From contig CAXUEY010000094.1 in NCBI GenBank assembly GCA_964250225.1, positions 1 to 23,911 of the forward strand: a DNA stretch of 23,911 nucleotides, given 5' to 3'. This document shows positions 14,768 to 22,776 of this stretch, piece after piece. Numbering within the stretch: the first letter of the stretch is position 1; the number at the start of each line of letters is the position of its first letter. The DNA comes from Paraktedonobacter sp964250225 (lineage in GTDB: Bacteria; Chloroflexota; Ktedonobacteria; Ktedonobacterales; Ktedonobacteraceae). Both the position numbers and the translations under genes were made by a program. The notes beneath the pieces were generated by a model that worked only from the letters and a program-made list of their open reading frames with translations, did no database searches and was not told the origin of the DNA.

Positions 14768-15640
14768 ATGTACTATCTCTTCCTCTGGGCTTCACGCCTT
14801 GTGCCACGCCTGCCACGCTGGCTCCTGCGCGCCCTGCCCGACCTGGTTGGTCCGCTGGCCTGGCTGGTGGCTATTGGTCCGCGCAAACATGCGACCAACA
14901 ATGCGCGCCACGTGCTGGGCGCCGAGGTGCAACGCACAGCGGCTGGCCGACGCAGGTTGCGTCGCGTCGTGCGTGGGATGTTTCGCAGCAGTGTGCGCAA
15001 CTATCTCGATGCCTTTTTGATGCCATCTATAAAAGCTCAGGACGTTTTGGATCGCCTCTCTATCACCCATGAGGATTACGTGCAAGAGGCGTTGGCCTTA
15101 GGAAAAGGTGCAATCATTTGTTCCGCGCATTTCGGACCAATCGAGTATATGGCCCCGTGGTTCACCGCCCACGGGTATCAGGTGGTGATTCCTGTCGAAG
15201 GCCTCAAAGACGAGCGTTTGTTGCGTTTGATGCTTAAACTGCGCAACAGCAGCGGTATAACCTATGTTCCGTTGGGGGGCAGCGCGCCACTACGCGCCAT
15301 TTTTCAGGCCCTGCGCAAGAACCAGATCGTGATAATCACTGCTGATCGAGCAGTTGTAGGCGAGAGCGTGGTGCGCACCTTCTTCGGCGCGCCAGCTCGT
15401 CTGCCCATTGGCCTCGTGGATCTCTCTATCCGCACAGGCGCGCCGCTGGTAGGTGGGTTGGGCTGGCATAGCTCCAAAACGCGTCTCAGTGCCGAATTTA
15501 TGCAGCTGACCCTGGCCCTCCCTGAAGAAGATCGCACGCGGCCAGAGGTGCTGCACGCGGCACTGATCACGGAACTGGAGCGCATAATCGGCGCGCATCC
15601 TGAGCAGTGGGTTGTGCTCTCACAGATCTGGGAAGAGTAG
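14768..15640 (+). CDS. LpxL/HtrB-superfamily lysophospholipid acyltransferase, copy 2
   Basis: A 290-residue homologue of the preceding gene with the same overall plan. The catalytic box is SAHFGPIE, H121 and E126, i.e. HX4E rather than HX4D; this variant is known in LpxL-type enzymes. Later blocks GGSAPLRAIFQAL, IITADR and FFGAPARLPIGLVDLS align with copy 1. The start at 14768 comes 8 bases after the copy 1 stop and has no strong Shine-Dalgarno, suggesting translational coupling. An in-frame ATG at 14705 lies inside copy 1 and is less likely. Sequential acylation of one lipid at two positions by the pair is a reasonable hypothesis. The gene is convergent with the PHP gene, with 11 bases between the stops. 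Confidence 0.87.
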   Translation: MYYLFLWASRLVPRLPRWLLRALPDLVGPLAWLVAIGPRKHATNNARHVLGAEVQRTAAGRRRLRRVVRGMFRSSVRNYLDAFLMPSIKAQDVLDRLSITHEDYVQEALALGKGAIICSAHFGPIEYMAPWFTAHGYQVVIPVEGLKDERLLRLMLKLRNSSGITYVPLGGSAPLRAIFQALRKNQIVIITADRAVVGESVVRTFFGAPARLPIGLVDLSIRTGAPLVGGLGWHSSKTRLSAEFMQLTLALPEEDRTRPEVLHAALITELERIIGAHPEQWVVLSQIWEE

Positions 15641-15651
15641 CCCGAAGCGTG

Positions 15652-16449
15652 TCAGGCCTGGCCCTCCTGCGCTGCCAGACGCTCCTGGCGCGCTTCGCGT
15701 CTCCTGCGCATGATGCGGCGTGGCGGATCGACGAACCAGCTCCAGGCGCACTGCGCGACGTAGACGCCGGGCGAGAGATGCGTTGGTGGCTGCTCCTGAC
15801 CCCCGGCGCGCACGCTGCGCGCGAGGATGGCCTGACGTAGATCGTCGGGCGTGCTGCCTGGAAAGAGTGTATAAGCTGCGCCGATGTGCTGCCAGAAATG
15901 AGCGTCGCTGCCCCCGATCTCGGCCAGTTGCCATTCGGTGTTGGCGCTGCGCACCGTGGCGCGCATCGAGGCATTGGCTGGTGAGGGATTGTAGATCTCG
16001 ATGCCATCCAGTGGGTAATCCTTCTCCAGTAGCGTCTCGATTTTTGAACGGCTCAGACTTGGTACCAGGCGACCCAGAGGATGCGGCACGATCACCAGGC
16101 CGCCCTGAGCCTTGATAGCCTCAATACTCTCCTCGACGGGCCGCCCAGGTTTGGGGGCTTTCTGCACAAACAGTCCCAGTAAATGCCCATTGCGTGTTGA
16201 AACCTCAACCCCGGTAATCATCTGCAACGGACTATTCTGTCGGTATAGTAGCTCTGCAACGCGTTTCGCACCCTCTATATGATCGTGGTCGGTCACAGCG
16301 ATCAGGGTGAGCTGGCGGCGCGTGGCCTCCTCGATCACACGCGCCGGGCTGGCCCAGCCGTCACCCAGGTTGGTGTGCATATGAATATCTGCCCGGTTGT
16401 AGGGCGTATCAGCCGCCTCTGGCTGTTTAGCATGCAATGATCTATCCAT
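15652..16449 (-). CDS. PHP domain metal-dependent phosphoesterase
   Basis: A 265-residue protein with a PHP domain at about residues 19-215. The metal ligands are visible: H23 and H25 in DIHMHT, DHDH at 54-57, E82 in GVEVST, H89, H123 in VPHP, and D182/H184 in GGSDAH. Members of this group (YciV/TrpH-like) hydrolyse phosphoesters such as 3',5'-nucleoside bisphosphates, RNA ends or small phosphorylated metabolites. The C-terminal 50 residues are basic, ending in RRIMRRRREARQERL, and may lie on the membrane. Its ATG overlaps the stop of the PimA-like gene by 8 bases (16442-16449), a sign of translational coupling; only a weak AGG precedes it. A role as the phosphatase of a glycolipid or inositol pathway is suggested only by this coupling. 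Confidence 0.88.
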   Translation of the reverse strand: MDRSLHAKQPEAADTPYNRADIHMHTNLGDGWASPARVIEEATRRQLTLIAVTDHDHIEGAKRVAELLYRQNSPLQMITGVEVSTRNGHLLGLFVQKAPKPGRPVEESIEAIKAQGGLVIVPHPLGRLVPSLSRSKIETLLEKDYPLDGIEIYNPSPANASMRATVRSANTEWQLAEIGGSDAHFWQHIGAAYTLFPGSTPDDLRQAILARSVRAGGQEQPPTHLSPGVYVAQCAWSWFVDPPRRIMRRRREARQERLAAQEGQA

Positions 16450-17608
16450 ACTGTTTTTTACCTATCGTTATTTTTTGTTCTTCAAGTAGCTCCTGGTAAT
16501 AATCCAGCACTTGCGCGGCCACATGAGGCCAGGCGTAGGTATTCACTTTTTGCAGACCTGCCTGGATAAAACGCTGGCGCAGTGGCTCCGACCTGAGCAA
16601 TTGCCCGATGGCTTCTGCCAGCGCATGACTATCGCGCGCCGGCGTCAGCAGTCCATCAACGTTCTGCGTAATCACTGTCGTGTATCCTCCAATATTGGAG
16701 GCCACGATTGGCTTGCCCGCAGCCATTGCTTCGAGCAGCACGATGCCCAGGCTTTCGCCACCGGTAGCTGGCGCGCAGAAGATATCAGCGCTGGCGAAGT
16801 AGCGCGCTTTCTCCTCGTTGGAAACATAGCCCGTGAAGAGCACGTCCCGCCAGCCCTGGCGCTCAACAAAGCGCTGGAAGCCCGCGCGCAATGGTCCATC
16901 GCCTACGAAGATAAAGCGCGTCCAGGGATGTTGTGCGCGAATCGCCGGAATAGATCGTAAGAGATACTTGGCCCCTTTGCGTTTCTCAAAACGACCCACA
17001 AAGAGAATATTCAGCTTGCCATCTTGCAGGGCCGAGAACGGGGCAATCTCCTGGCTAAACGCGTCCAGGTTGATGCCATTGGGGATAGTGCGGTAGTCCG
17101 CGGGAAAATAATGGCTGATAAATTTGTAGGTGGCGCTGGAAATAGCGATGCGCCCCTGTAAACGGCGCCAGGTTGAGCGTAAAAAGGGCACAAGCGAGGC
17201 GTAGGCCAGGTTGAAGGTTGAGGAAAAGCTCGCCTCCGACGAGGCATGAAACGTCCCGACGGTCAGCGTCTTTGAACAACGCAGCGCCGCCAGCGAGAGT
17301 CCCGGCACCAGCGGCTCATGGACGTGCAAGATATCAAAATTCTCGCGTAGCAACACTTTTCTCACGTGAACATTCAAAGCAGGATCAAAGGCTGCCACAC
17401 GCGCAATCGACCCATTGGCGGGAATGGGGGTGGGCCAGCCAATTTTGTAGACATATTTTTCCGGTATTTTCCGTTTTGGACCAGAAGCGGGGGCAAGAAT
17501 GCGCACATCATGTCCCTGGCTCATAAATTCATTGGCCAGGTGCCAGACGTGATCGCGCACACCTCCGGGATAACTCCAGTCGTAAGGCGAAACAAGACCT
17601 ATTTTCAT
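16442..17608 (-). CDS. GT4 glycosyltransferase, PimA-like (phosphatidylinositol mannosyltransferase type)
   Basis: A 388-residue GT-B fold glycosyltransferase that resembles mycobacterial PimA along its length. The N-terminal SPYDWSYPGGVRDHV (7-21) matches the PimA CPYSFDVPGGVQSHV region; other shared elements are PANGSIAR (63-70), LHVHEP (94-99), TFH (119-121), IPNGI (175-179), GRFEKRKG (205-212, containing the sugar-nucleotide-binding Arg and Lys) and GGESLGIVLLEAMAAG (283-298) with the EX7E pair E285/E293. PimA transfers mannose from GDP-mannose to phosphatidylinositol on the inner membrane face. A related sugar or lipid acceptor is possible here. The start has AGGGAG about 11 bases upstream. 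It is the first gene of a two-gene unit with the PHP gene. No phosphatidylinositol synthase is in the window. Confidence 0.88.
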   Translation of the reverse strand: MKIGLVSPYDWSYPGGVRDHVWHLANEFMSQGHDVRILAPASGPKRKIPEKYVYKIGWPTPIPANGSIARVAAFDPALNVHVRKVLLRENFDILHVHEPLVPGLSLAALRCSKTLTVGTFHASSEASFSSTFNLAYASLVPFLRSTWRRLQGRIAISSATYKFISHYFPADYRTIPNGINLDAFSQEIAPFSALQDGKLNILFVGRFEKRKGAKYLLRSIPAIRAQHPWTRFIFVGDGPLRAGFQRFVERQGWRDVLFTGYVSNEEKARYFASADIFCAPATGGESLGIVLLEAMAAGKPIVASNIGGYTTVITQNVDGLLTPARDSHALAEAIGQLLRSEPLRQRFIQAGLQKVNTYAWPHVAAQVLDYYQELLEEQKITIGKKQYG

Positions 17609-17692
17609 CGGGCGCGGCTCCCTGCGCTTCAGCGGCGCTAGCCAGACCAGTTCCTCGCTTGCCGAGACGCTGACCGTGGCGGGTTGAGAGAA

Positions 17693-17718
17693 ATAAAAAC
17701 GGGCAGAAAGGCGCCCGT
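17693..17718 (-). terminator. Intrinsic terminator after the acetoacetyl-CoA synthetase gene
   Basis: GCCCGT (17713-17718) and ACGGGC (17699-17704) form a stem with an 8-base loop. On the minus strand the stem is followed directly by TTTTTATTTC, a classic U-tract. It lies about 110 bases beyond the synthetase stop and about 85 bases before the glycosyltransferase start, so it separates the two transcription units. A TCTTTTGTTT tail on the plus side makes it potentially bidirectional. Confidence 0.8.
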
Positions 17719-17830
17719 CTTTTGTTTACGTGCCAGCCCATAGCAGCAGAAAAGCTCTGCATATATCCGACCACTGTACTTTGGCCTGATCCTGACCAAT
17801 CCACTGCTACAGGTATCATTTCAACATTTA

Positions 17831-19801
17831 TTATGGGAGTTTTTGTGCAAACTCCACAAAAAACTGCATCGCTTGTGGATTTCCCAGGGCACCTATGCTA
17901 ATGGCCTTCTCAAGCGGCGTGCCCAGGAAGAGCTTCTTAATGGGAACCTCCAGCTTTTTGCCACTCAGCGTGCGAGGCACCTCAGCAATAACTACGATTT
18001 CATCCGGGACATGATGCGGCGTCAGGTTGGTACGCAATTGTGTGCGCAACTTGTTCTTGAGCGCATCATCCAGGATAACCCCTGGCTTTAATACTACGAA
18101 CAAGGGCATGTAATAGTTGCCACCAGCGCGCTCCAGTCCGATAATCAGACTATCCAGCACCTCAGGCTCCTCTTCGACGATGCGATAAATCTCGCTGCTG
18201 CCCATACGAATGCCCTTGCGGTTGATCGTTGAATCAGAGCGTCCATAGATAATTGCGCTGCCGCCCGGCGTAATCTTGATCCAGTCACCGTGCCGCCAGA
18301 TGCCTGGATAGGTATCAAAATAGCTGTGATAATATTTCTGGCCATCGGGATCATTCCAGAAGAAGAGCGGCATTGAAGGCATGGGTTTGGTGATGACCAG
18401 CTCGCCCATTTCGTCGGTCAACGGGTGGCCCTGCTCGTCAAAGGCCTCGACTTTGGCGCCCAGCGCGCGGCACTGCAACTCGCCGGCGTAGACCGGTAGC
18501 AGCGGTGTGCCGCCCAGAAACGCGGAGCAGACATCCGTGCCGCCGCTGACCGAGGCCAGCCAGAGGTCGTGTTTGACGTGCTCGTAGACCCACTGGAAAC
18601 CCTCCGGGGGCAGCGGTGATCCCGTCGAACCGAGCGCGCGGAGTTTGCTCAGATTATACGTTTTGCCCGGCTCGACCTCGGCCTTCATACAGGCGATGAT
18701 AAACCCGGCACTGGTGCCAAAGATCGTCATGCCCGTTTGCTCGGCAAATTCCCAGAGAGTATTCATGGTTGGATATGCCGGACTACCATCATAGAGCAGC
18801 ACCGTGATTCCTAGCAACAGGCCGCCGATGAGCAGGTTCCACATCATCCATCCGGTGGTGGTATACCAGAAGAAGCGGTCCTCGGCTTTGAGGTCCAGGC
18901 TGAAATGGAGTTGTTTCAGGTGTTCGAGCAGAATGCCGCCGTGCCCCTGCACGATAGCTTTAGGCAGGCCGGTGGTCCCGGAAGAGTAGAGTACCCAGAG
19001 TGGATGCTCGAAGGGCACCTGCTCAAAGGTCAGCTCATGCTCACCGTTGGCCACATCCTGCCAGAGCACTGCATTGCTGTAACTCTCGGCACGCGTATCA
19101 TCGAAGGCATAGGGCAGGATCACGGTTTGGGAGAGCGTGGGCAGCGCTGCCTGTAATTCAGTCAAAATGGCGCGCCGGTCGATGATTTTGCCACTGTAGC
19201 GATAGCCATCGATTGCAAACAGCACCGTCGGCTCGATCTGCTGGAAGCGGTCAATCACGCTTTGCGTGCCAAATTCAGGTGCGCAACTGGACCAGATGGC
19301 GCCCAGGCTGGCGCTTGCCAGAAAAGCAATCAGCGTCTCCGGGATGTTGGGCATATAGTTCACCACGCGATCTCCGCGCTTCACGCCCAGTGCGCGCAAA
19401 GCCGCGGCTACCGAGGCGACCTTGCGTTCCAGCTCGTCCCACGAGACCTCCAGCAGTGGACGCGTTTCAGATTGCGCGATCAGGGCGGGTCGCTCGCTGG
19501 TGCGATTGCGAAAGATCTGTTCAGCGTAATTTAGTTCAGCGCCCGCAAACCAGTGCGCGCCGGGCATGCTGGCGTTGGTGAGCACAGCCGTATAGGGTTT
19601 AGAGGCCTTGATCTCAAAATATTCCCACAGTGAGCCCCAGAATTCCTCCAGGTGTTCCACAGACCAGGCCCAGAGCGCCTCATTTTCGGTAATGTTCAGG
19701 TGCTTTTCGTGTGCTAGCCAGTGCATATACTGCGTGAGATTTGCCTGCTCTCGTATCGCCTGGGATGGCTCCCAGAGCAGTGTGCCTTCGTTGATCGTCA
19801 T
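17831..19801 (-). CDS. aacS: Acetoacetyl-CoA synthetase
   Basis: A 656-residue member of the acyl-adenylate-forming family. It activates acetoacetate with ATP and CoA, linking ketone-body or polyhydroxybutyrate breakdown to central metabolism. The adenylation motifs are clear: YSSGTTGLPKA at 272-282, a YDGSPAYP motif at 337-344, GRSDSTINRKGIRMG at 520-534, and the catalytic lysine in TLSGKK near 615. The N-terminal domain (LWEPS, then the HWFAGAELNYAEQ stretch) and the overall length are those of acetoacetyl-CoA synthetases rather than acetyl-CoA synthetases. I start at 19801 because AGGAAAGGG lies about 8 bases upstream and the family length fits; the frame is open for 70 more codons, which look non-coding. 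It is a single-gene unit with a downstream intrinsic terminator. Confidence 0.93.
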   Translation of the reverse strand: MTINEGTLLWEPSQAIREQANLTQYMHWLAHEKHLNITENEALWAWSVEHLEEFWGSLWEYFEIKASKPYTAVLTNASMPGAHWFAGAELNYAEQIFRNRTSERPALIAQSETRPLLEVSWDELERKVASVAAALRALGVKRGDRVVNYMPNIPETLIAFLASASLGAIWSSCAPEFGTQSVIDRFQQIEPTVLFAIDGYRYSGKIIDRRAILTELQAALPTLSQTVILPYAFDDTRAESYSNAVLWQDVANGEHELTFEQVPFEHPLWVLYSSGTTGLPKAIVQGHGGILLEHLKQLHFSLDLKAEDRFFWYTTTGWMMWNLLIGGLLLGITVLLYDGSPAYPTMNTLWEFAEQTGMTIFGTSAGFIIACMKAEVEPGKTYNLSKLRALGSTGSPLPPEGFQWVYEHVKHDLWLASVSGGTDVCSAFLGGTPLLPVYAGELQCRALGAKVEAFDEQGHPLTDEMGELVITKPMPSMPLFFWNDPDGQKYYHSYFDTYPGIWRHGDWIKITPGGSAIIYGRSDSTINRKGIRMGSSEIYRIVEEEPEVLDSLIIGLERAGGNYYMPLFVVLKPGVILDDALKNKLRTQLRTNLTPHHVPDEIVVIAEVPRTLSGKKLEVPIKKLFLGTPLEKAISIGALGNPQAMQFFVEFAQKLP

Positions 19802-19974
19802 AGATAGCCCTTTCCTGTGTCGGAGCGGATGGAGTGGCCGCCCGGAAATCCACGTGCATCGTACCATACTTAACTTATAACACAAATGCGTGAAAAAAGT
19901 GAGGCGTAAGTACCCCCGTCTGTGGTATTCTTCAGGGGGGATGGCCATTTTGTGTGGATGGGAGCGCTGACTAA

Positions 19975-20003
19975 TTGTAGAGGCAAACAGAACATGATAC
20001 AAT
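19975..20003 (+). promoter_or_regulatory. Candidate extended -10 promoter for the diacylglycerol kinase-type gene
   Basis: TTGTAG at 19975-19980, a 17-base spacer, and TACAAT at 19998-20003 preceded by TGA (extended -10). Transcription would start near 20010, which rules against the longest possible start of the downstream gene at 19922 and supports the ATG at 20039. Confidence 0.55.
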
Positions 20004-20038
20004 CTGCTCAACGTTTGAAAAACCTCCAGGGGGAAGCA

Positions 20039-20947
20039 ATGGAGCCATCAGCAAGCACAGGAAGTCCAGTCATTATTCTCAATCCTGTCGCCAATCGTGG
20101 CAAGATGCGCCGCCATCGCGAAGTAGCGCGTCAGAAGGCTGCGCAAGAACAGGCCGAATATATAGAAACGACCCGATCAGGAGAGGCCAGAGAGCTGGCC
20201 AGCCGGGCTGCCAGCGCGGGGCGCCCTGTCATTATCGTGGGGGGAGATGGTTCTATCCATGAAGTGGTGAATGGACTGCTGGCCAGTGATCAGCGCGTGC
20301 CATTGGGGATTGTAGCCGCCGGTTCCGGCAACGATTTTGCCTGGAATACCTTGAAATTGCCACGCGACCCGGCAGAGGCGTTTGAGCACGCCTTTCATGG
20401 CACGCTCAAGGATGTCGATGCTGGCAAAGTCAATGGTCTGTACTTTGCCAACGCCTTTAGCATCGGCCTGGACGCTGATATCGCTGCGGTGGCGGATAGT
20501 TTGAAATGCTGGCCCTTGATGAGCGGCTCGCGCCTCTACTACAGCGCGACGCTCAAGCAGCTCCTCTTTGGCTATCAGCGTTGTCCCCACCTTTCCTTCA
20601 AGTTCGACGATGGTGAGTGGAGCGAGATGAGCCGCTATGTGCTGCTGGCGGTGAATAACGGGCCGACCTATGGCGGCGGTTTTCGTATCAATCCCAGCGC
20701 CGATTATACCGATGGCCTCTTGAACATCTGCGCCATTGACTATACACCTCTGGCGCGTGCGCTCAAGCTACTGCCGTCTGTGCAGAAGGGCGAGCATATG
20801 GGCATACCAGAGGTCCATTTTTTCCAGGCAAAAAAAGTGCAGGTTGCCAGTCAGACCGGGGTACATATGCAAATGGACGGCGAGACAAGCAGCGCACAAA
20901 CATACCAGGCTGAGGTTCTACCTGGCGCCCTGTTGGTGAGAGTATAA
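20039..20947 (+). CDS. Diacylglycerol kinase / LCB5-YegS family lipid kinase
   Basis: A 302-residue lipid kinase of the DAGK catalytic family. It starts with VIILNPVANRGK (11-22), a nucleotide-binding beta strand; the family signature GGDGSIHEVVNGL lies at 68-80 and AAGSGNDFA at 93-101. These enzymes phosphorylate diacylglycerol or related lipids, returning diacylglycerol to phosphatidic acid. The chosen ATG at 20039 is preceded by AGGGGGAAG. The PlsC gene follows after 9 bases, so the pair likely forms an operon feeding phosphatidic acid synthesis. Some family members act on sphingoid or undecaprenol-type lipids, so the substrate is only presumed. Confidence 0.9.
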   Translation: MEPSASTGSPVIILNPVANRGKMRRHREVARQKAAQEQAEYIETTRSGEARELASRAASAGRPVIIVGGDGSIHEVVNGLLASDQRVPLGIVAAGSGNDFAWNTLKLPRDPAEAFEHAFHGTLKDVDAGKVNGLYFANAFSIGLDADIAAVADSLKCWPLMSGSRLYYSATLKQLLFGYQRCPHLSFKFDDGEWSEMSRYVLLAVNNGPTYGGGFRINPSADYTDGLLNICAIDYTPLARALKLLPSVQKGEHMGIPEVHFFQAKKVQVASQTGVHMQMDGETSSAQTYQAEVLPGALLVRV

Positions 20948-20956
20948 GGTTAAGAC

Positions 20957-21652
20957 ATGCTCTACGCAATTTTAAAGCCATTGTTCTGGCTGATCGCCCA
21001 TATTTTTGGCCGCTTTCGTGTCGCTGGCCGCCAGCACGTCCCTTTGACGGGGCCGGTTTTAATTGTCGCGAACCATTTGAGCTGGTATGATCCCGTTGTA
21101 CTGGGTATTATTTTCCCGCGCCGCCTCTGGTTTATGGCAAAAATTGAGATCTTTCATCTGCCAGTGATTGGTTTTCTGACCCGTCTCACCGGGCAGATCC
21201 CGGTTCATCGCGGCGAAAGTGACCGGGCAGCGTTAGAAAAGGCGTTGACATACCTGCGCGCAGGTCGGGCTGTGACAATTTTCCCCGAAGGGACGGTTGC
21301 GTACCATGAGCGCCTGTTGCAAGCCCACACGGGCGCGGCAATGCTGGCGCTACGTTCCGGGGTACCGATTCTGCCCGTCGCCCACACCGGCACGCGCCAC
21401 ATCCTGTTTGGACGGCGCGGCTGGTGGCCACGGGTCGATGTCCAAATTGGCGAACCCTATATCCCCCAGCTTCCAAAGGGAGTCTCACGCAAAGCCGCGC
21501 TCAGAATGGTCACCGAGGATATCATGCTACGGATCGCGCGTATGGTCCCTGATGAGGAGCGTGGCGCATACGCACTGCCAATTGCAGAAATAGAGCACGA
21601 AACCATAGAGTTGGTTCAGATGAAGCAGGAGTCGCAGCAGATACCCGAATAG
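20957..21652 (+). CDS. plsC: 1-acyl-sn-glycerol-3-phosphate acyltransferase (PlsC family)
   Basis: A 231-residue acyltransferase. Motif I NHLSWYD has H40 and D45 (HX4D); motif II GQIPVHRG lies at 79-86, motif III FPEGT at 109-113, and motif IV PILPVA at 138-143. It would acylate lysophosphatidic acid at sn-2 to make phosphatidic acid at the cytoplasmic membrane; one hydrophobic N-terminal helix (about 4-18) probably anchors it. AAGGTTAAG overlaps the end of the preceding kinase gene, 9 bases away, indicating co-transcription. The C-terminal 30 residues beyond the fold are acidic and Gln-rich. It is convergent with the endonuclease III gene with 6 bases between stops. Confidence 0.9.
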   Translation: MLYAILKPLFWLIAHIFGRFRVAGRQHVPLTGPVLIVANHLSWYDPVVLGIIFPRRLWFMAKIEIFHLPVIGFLTRLTGQIPVHRGESDRAALEKALTYLRAGRAVTIFPEGTVAYHERLLQAHTGAAMLALRSGVPILPVAHTGTRHILFGRRGWWPRVDVQIGEPYIPQLPKGVSRKAALRMVTEDIMLRIARMVPDEERGAYALPIAEIEHETIELVQMKQESQQIPE

Positions 21653-21658
21653 GGAACA

Positions 21659-22342
21659 TCAGGGATGCCTGACCAGAGCTGCCGGGCAAAGGTGCGTCAA
21701 TGGGCATCGCTCGCATAGCGGCTTGCGGGCGACACAGATGGCTCGTCCATGAAAGATCAGCAGATGGGAGAGGTCAAACCAGTCCGCCGGAGGAATGATG
21801 CGCATCAACTCCTGCTCGATCTTCACAGGATCGTCGCTGCTGGTCCAACCAAAGCGGCGTGCCAGGCGCATATTATGCGTATCGACGGTAAAGCCCTCTA
21901 CAATCCCAAAAGCGTTGCCCAGCACAACATTGGCTGTTTTGCGCGCAACCCCGGCCAGGCTGAGCAGCCCCTGCATGGTACGCGGCACCTCGCCGTTGAA
22001 GTCGGTGAGAATCTTCTGGCAGGCGGTGCGAATATTTCTGGCCTTGTTGCGGTAGAAGCCAGCCGAGCGGATATCCGCCTCTAACGCGTCCTGACTGGCG
22101 GTGGCGTAGTCCTGGGCCGTGCGATACTTGCGGAAAAGCGTTGCTGTGACAATGTTCACACGTTCGTCGGTACACTGCGCGGCCAGTTGCGTGGCCACCA
22201 GCAGCTCCAGGGGATTGGCGTAGTTAAGTGAGCAGTGCGCGTCCGGGTAGAGACGGCGCAAGGCAGCAATAATCGCCCCTACCTGCTCAGATGAGCCAGG
22301 CTGCGGACCAGTATAGGGTGGTATGAGTGAGACTGCTTCCAT
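21659..22342 (-). CDS. nth: Endonuclease III (DNA glycosylase/AP lyase)
   Basis: A 227-residue HhH-GPD base-excision repair enzyme that removes oxidised pyrimidines. The helix-hairpin-helix LAGVARKTANVV holds the catalytic Lys135 and the conserved Asp154 follows in FTVDTH; the hairpin reads LAGVA where most homologues have LPGVG. The C-terminal [4Fe-4S] loop is complete: C203-x6-C210-x2-C213-x5-C219. The QLAAQCTD segment near residue 52-59 corresponds to the usual LSAQCTD. AAGGAAT lies just before the ATG. A TATACT -10-like box lies upstream on the minus strand (around 22374-22382). It is convergent with plsC and appears to be a housekeeping single-gene unit. Confidence 0.95.
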   Translation of the reverse strand: MEAVSLIPPYTGPQPGSSEQVGAIIAALRRLYPDAHCSLNYANPLELLVATQLAAQCTDERVNIVTATLFRKYRTAQDYATASQDALEADIRSAGFYRNKARNIRTACQKILTDFNGEVPRTMQGLLSLAGVARKTANVVLGNAFGIVEGFTVDTHNMRLARRFGWTSSDDPVKIEQELMRIIPPADWFDLSHLLIFHGRAICVARKPLCERCPLTHLCPAALVRHP

Positions 22343-22497
22343 CTATTCCTTCTTCGTTGAGTTTGTGATAGAAGCAGTATAGCATACTTTTGTTCTGATT
22401 TGGCGAGAAAGATAATCCTCACTTTTTGTTGGCTATGCTAGTAAAAACAGCATATAAGTTTTTCACTCGATCAGCAGGAGAAGCATGACAGAATGTT
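22343..22497. other. Intergenic region between nth and the small protein gene, with an inverted repeat
   Basis: AT-rich spacer. It contains a likely nth promoter region and, at 22475-22484 (CAGGAGAAGC), the left arm of a perfect 10-bp inverted repeat whose right arm (22503-22512) lies in the last codons of the small gene. TATGCT/AGCATA (22434-22454) is a second weak stem. Confidence 0.4.
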
Positions 22498-22776
22498 TTA
22501 ACGCTTCTCCTGTTGCTCTTTTAGCAAGAAACGCAGGGCCGCAGCCTGGCCGCGATTCCAGGAGGCAGAACGGACACCTGGACCAAAGACAGGTAGTGAA
22601 CTTTGTTCGCGGATGCGCGCAGCTCGTTCGCGCTGGTAGATCTCATGGACTAGCTGGCGGTCGCTCAGGTGCCAACCCTGTTTGCGGGCGCGCTGAGCAA
22701 ACCATATCACGCGATCATACCCTTCCTGGTATTCGCGATCAGTCTCTTCGTGGGCGGGCATGGGTTGAGTGCTCAT
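22498..22776 (-). CDS. Small hydrophilic protein of unknown function
   Basis: A 92-residue charged, mostly helical protein I do not recognise. There are no cysteines, no signal peptide and no membrane segment. The central part, WFAQRARKQGWHLSDRQLVHEIY, looks like an ordered helical core, and the ending RFLLKEQQEKR is basic. AGGATGAG lies about 9 bases before the ATG on the minus strand. Its stop codon lies in the loop of a 10-bp-arm inverted repeat. An open frame on the opposite strand (from 22485) has a plausible Shine-Dalgarno but a composition unlike protein, so I favour the minus gene. Function is unknown; neighbours nth and the xylulokinase gene give no clue. Confidence 0.55.
   Translation of the reverse strand: MSTQPMPAHEETDREYQEGYDRVIWFAQRARKQGWHLSDRQLVHEIYQRERAARIREQSSLPVFGPGVRSASWNRGQAAALRFLLKEQQEKR

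Noticed and set aside
19802..20011. N-terminal extension of 70 codons for acetoacetyl-CoA synthetase
   Set aside because: The ribosome binding site and the family length support the start at 19801; the extension has no family resemblance and overlaps the promoter area of the divergent gene.
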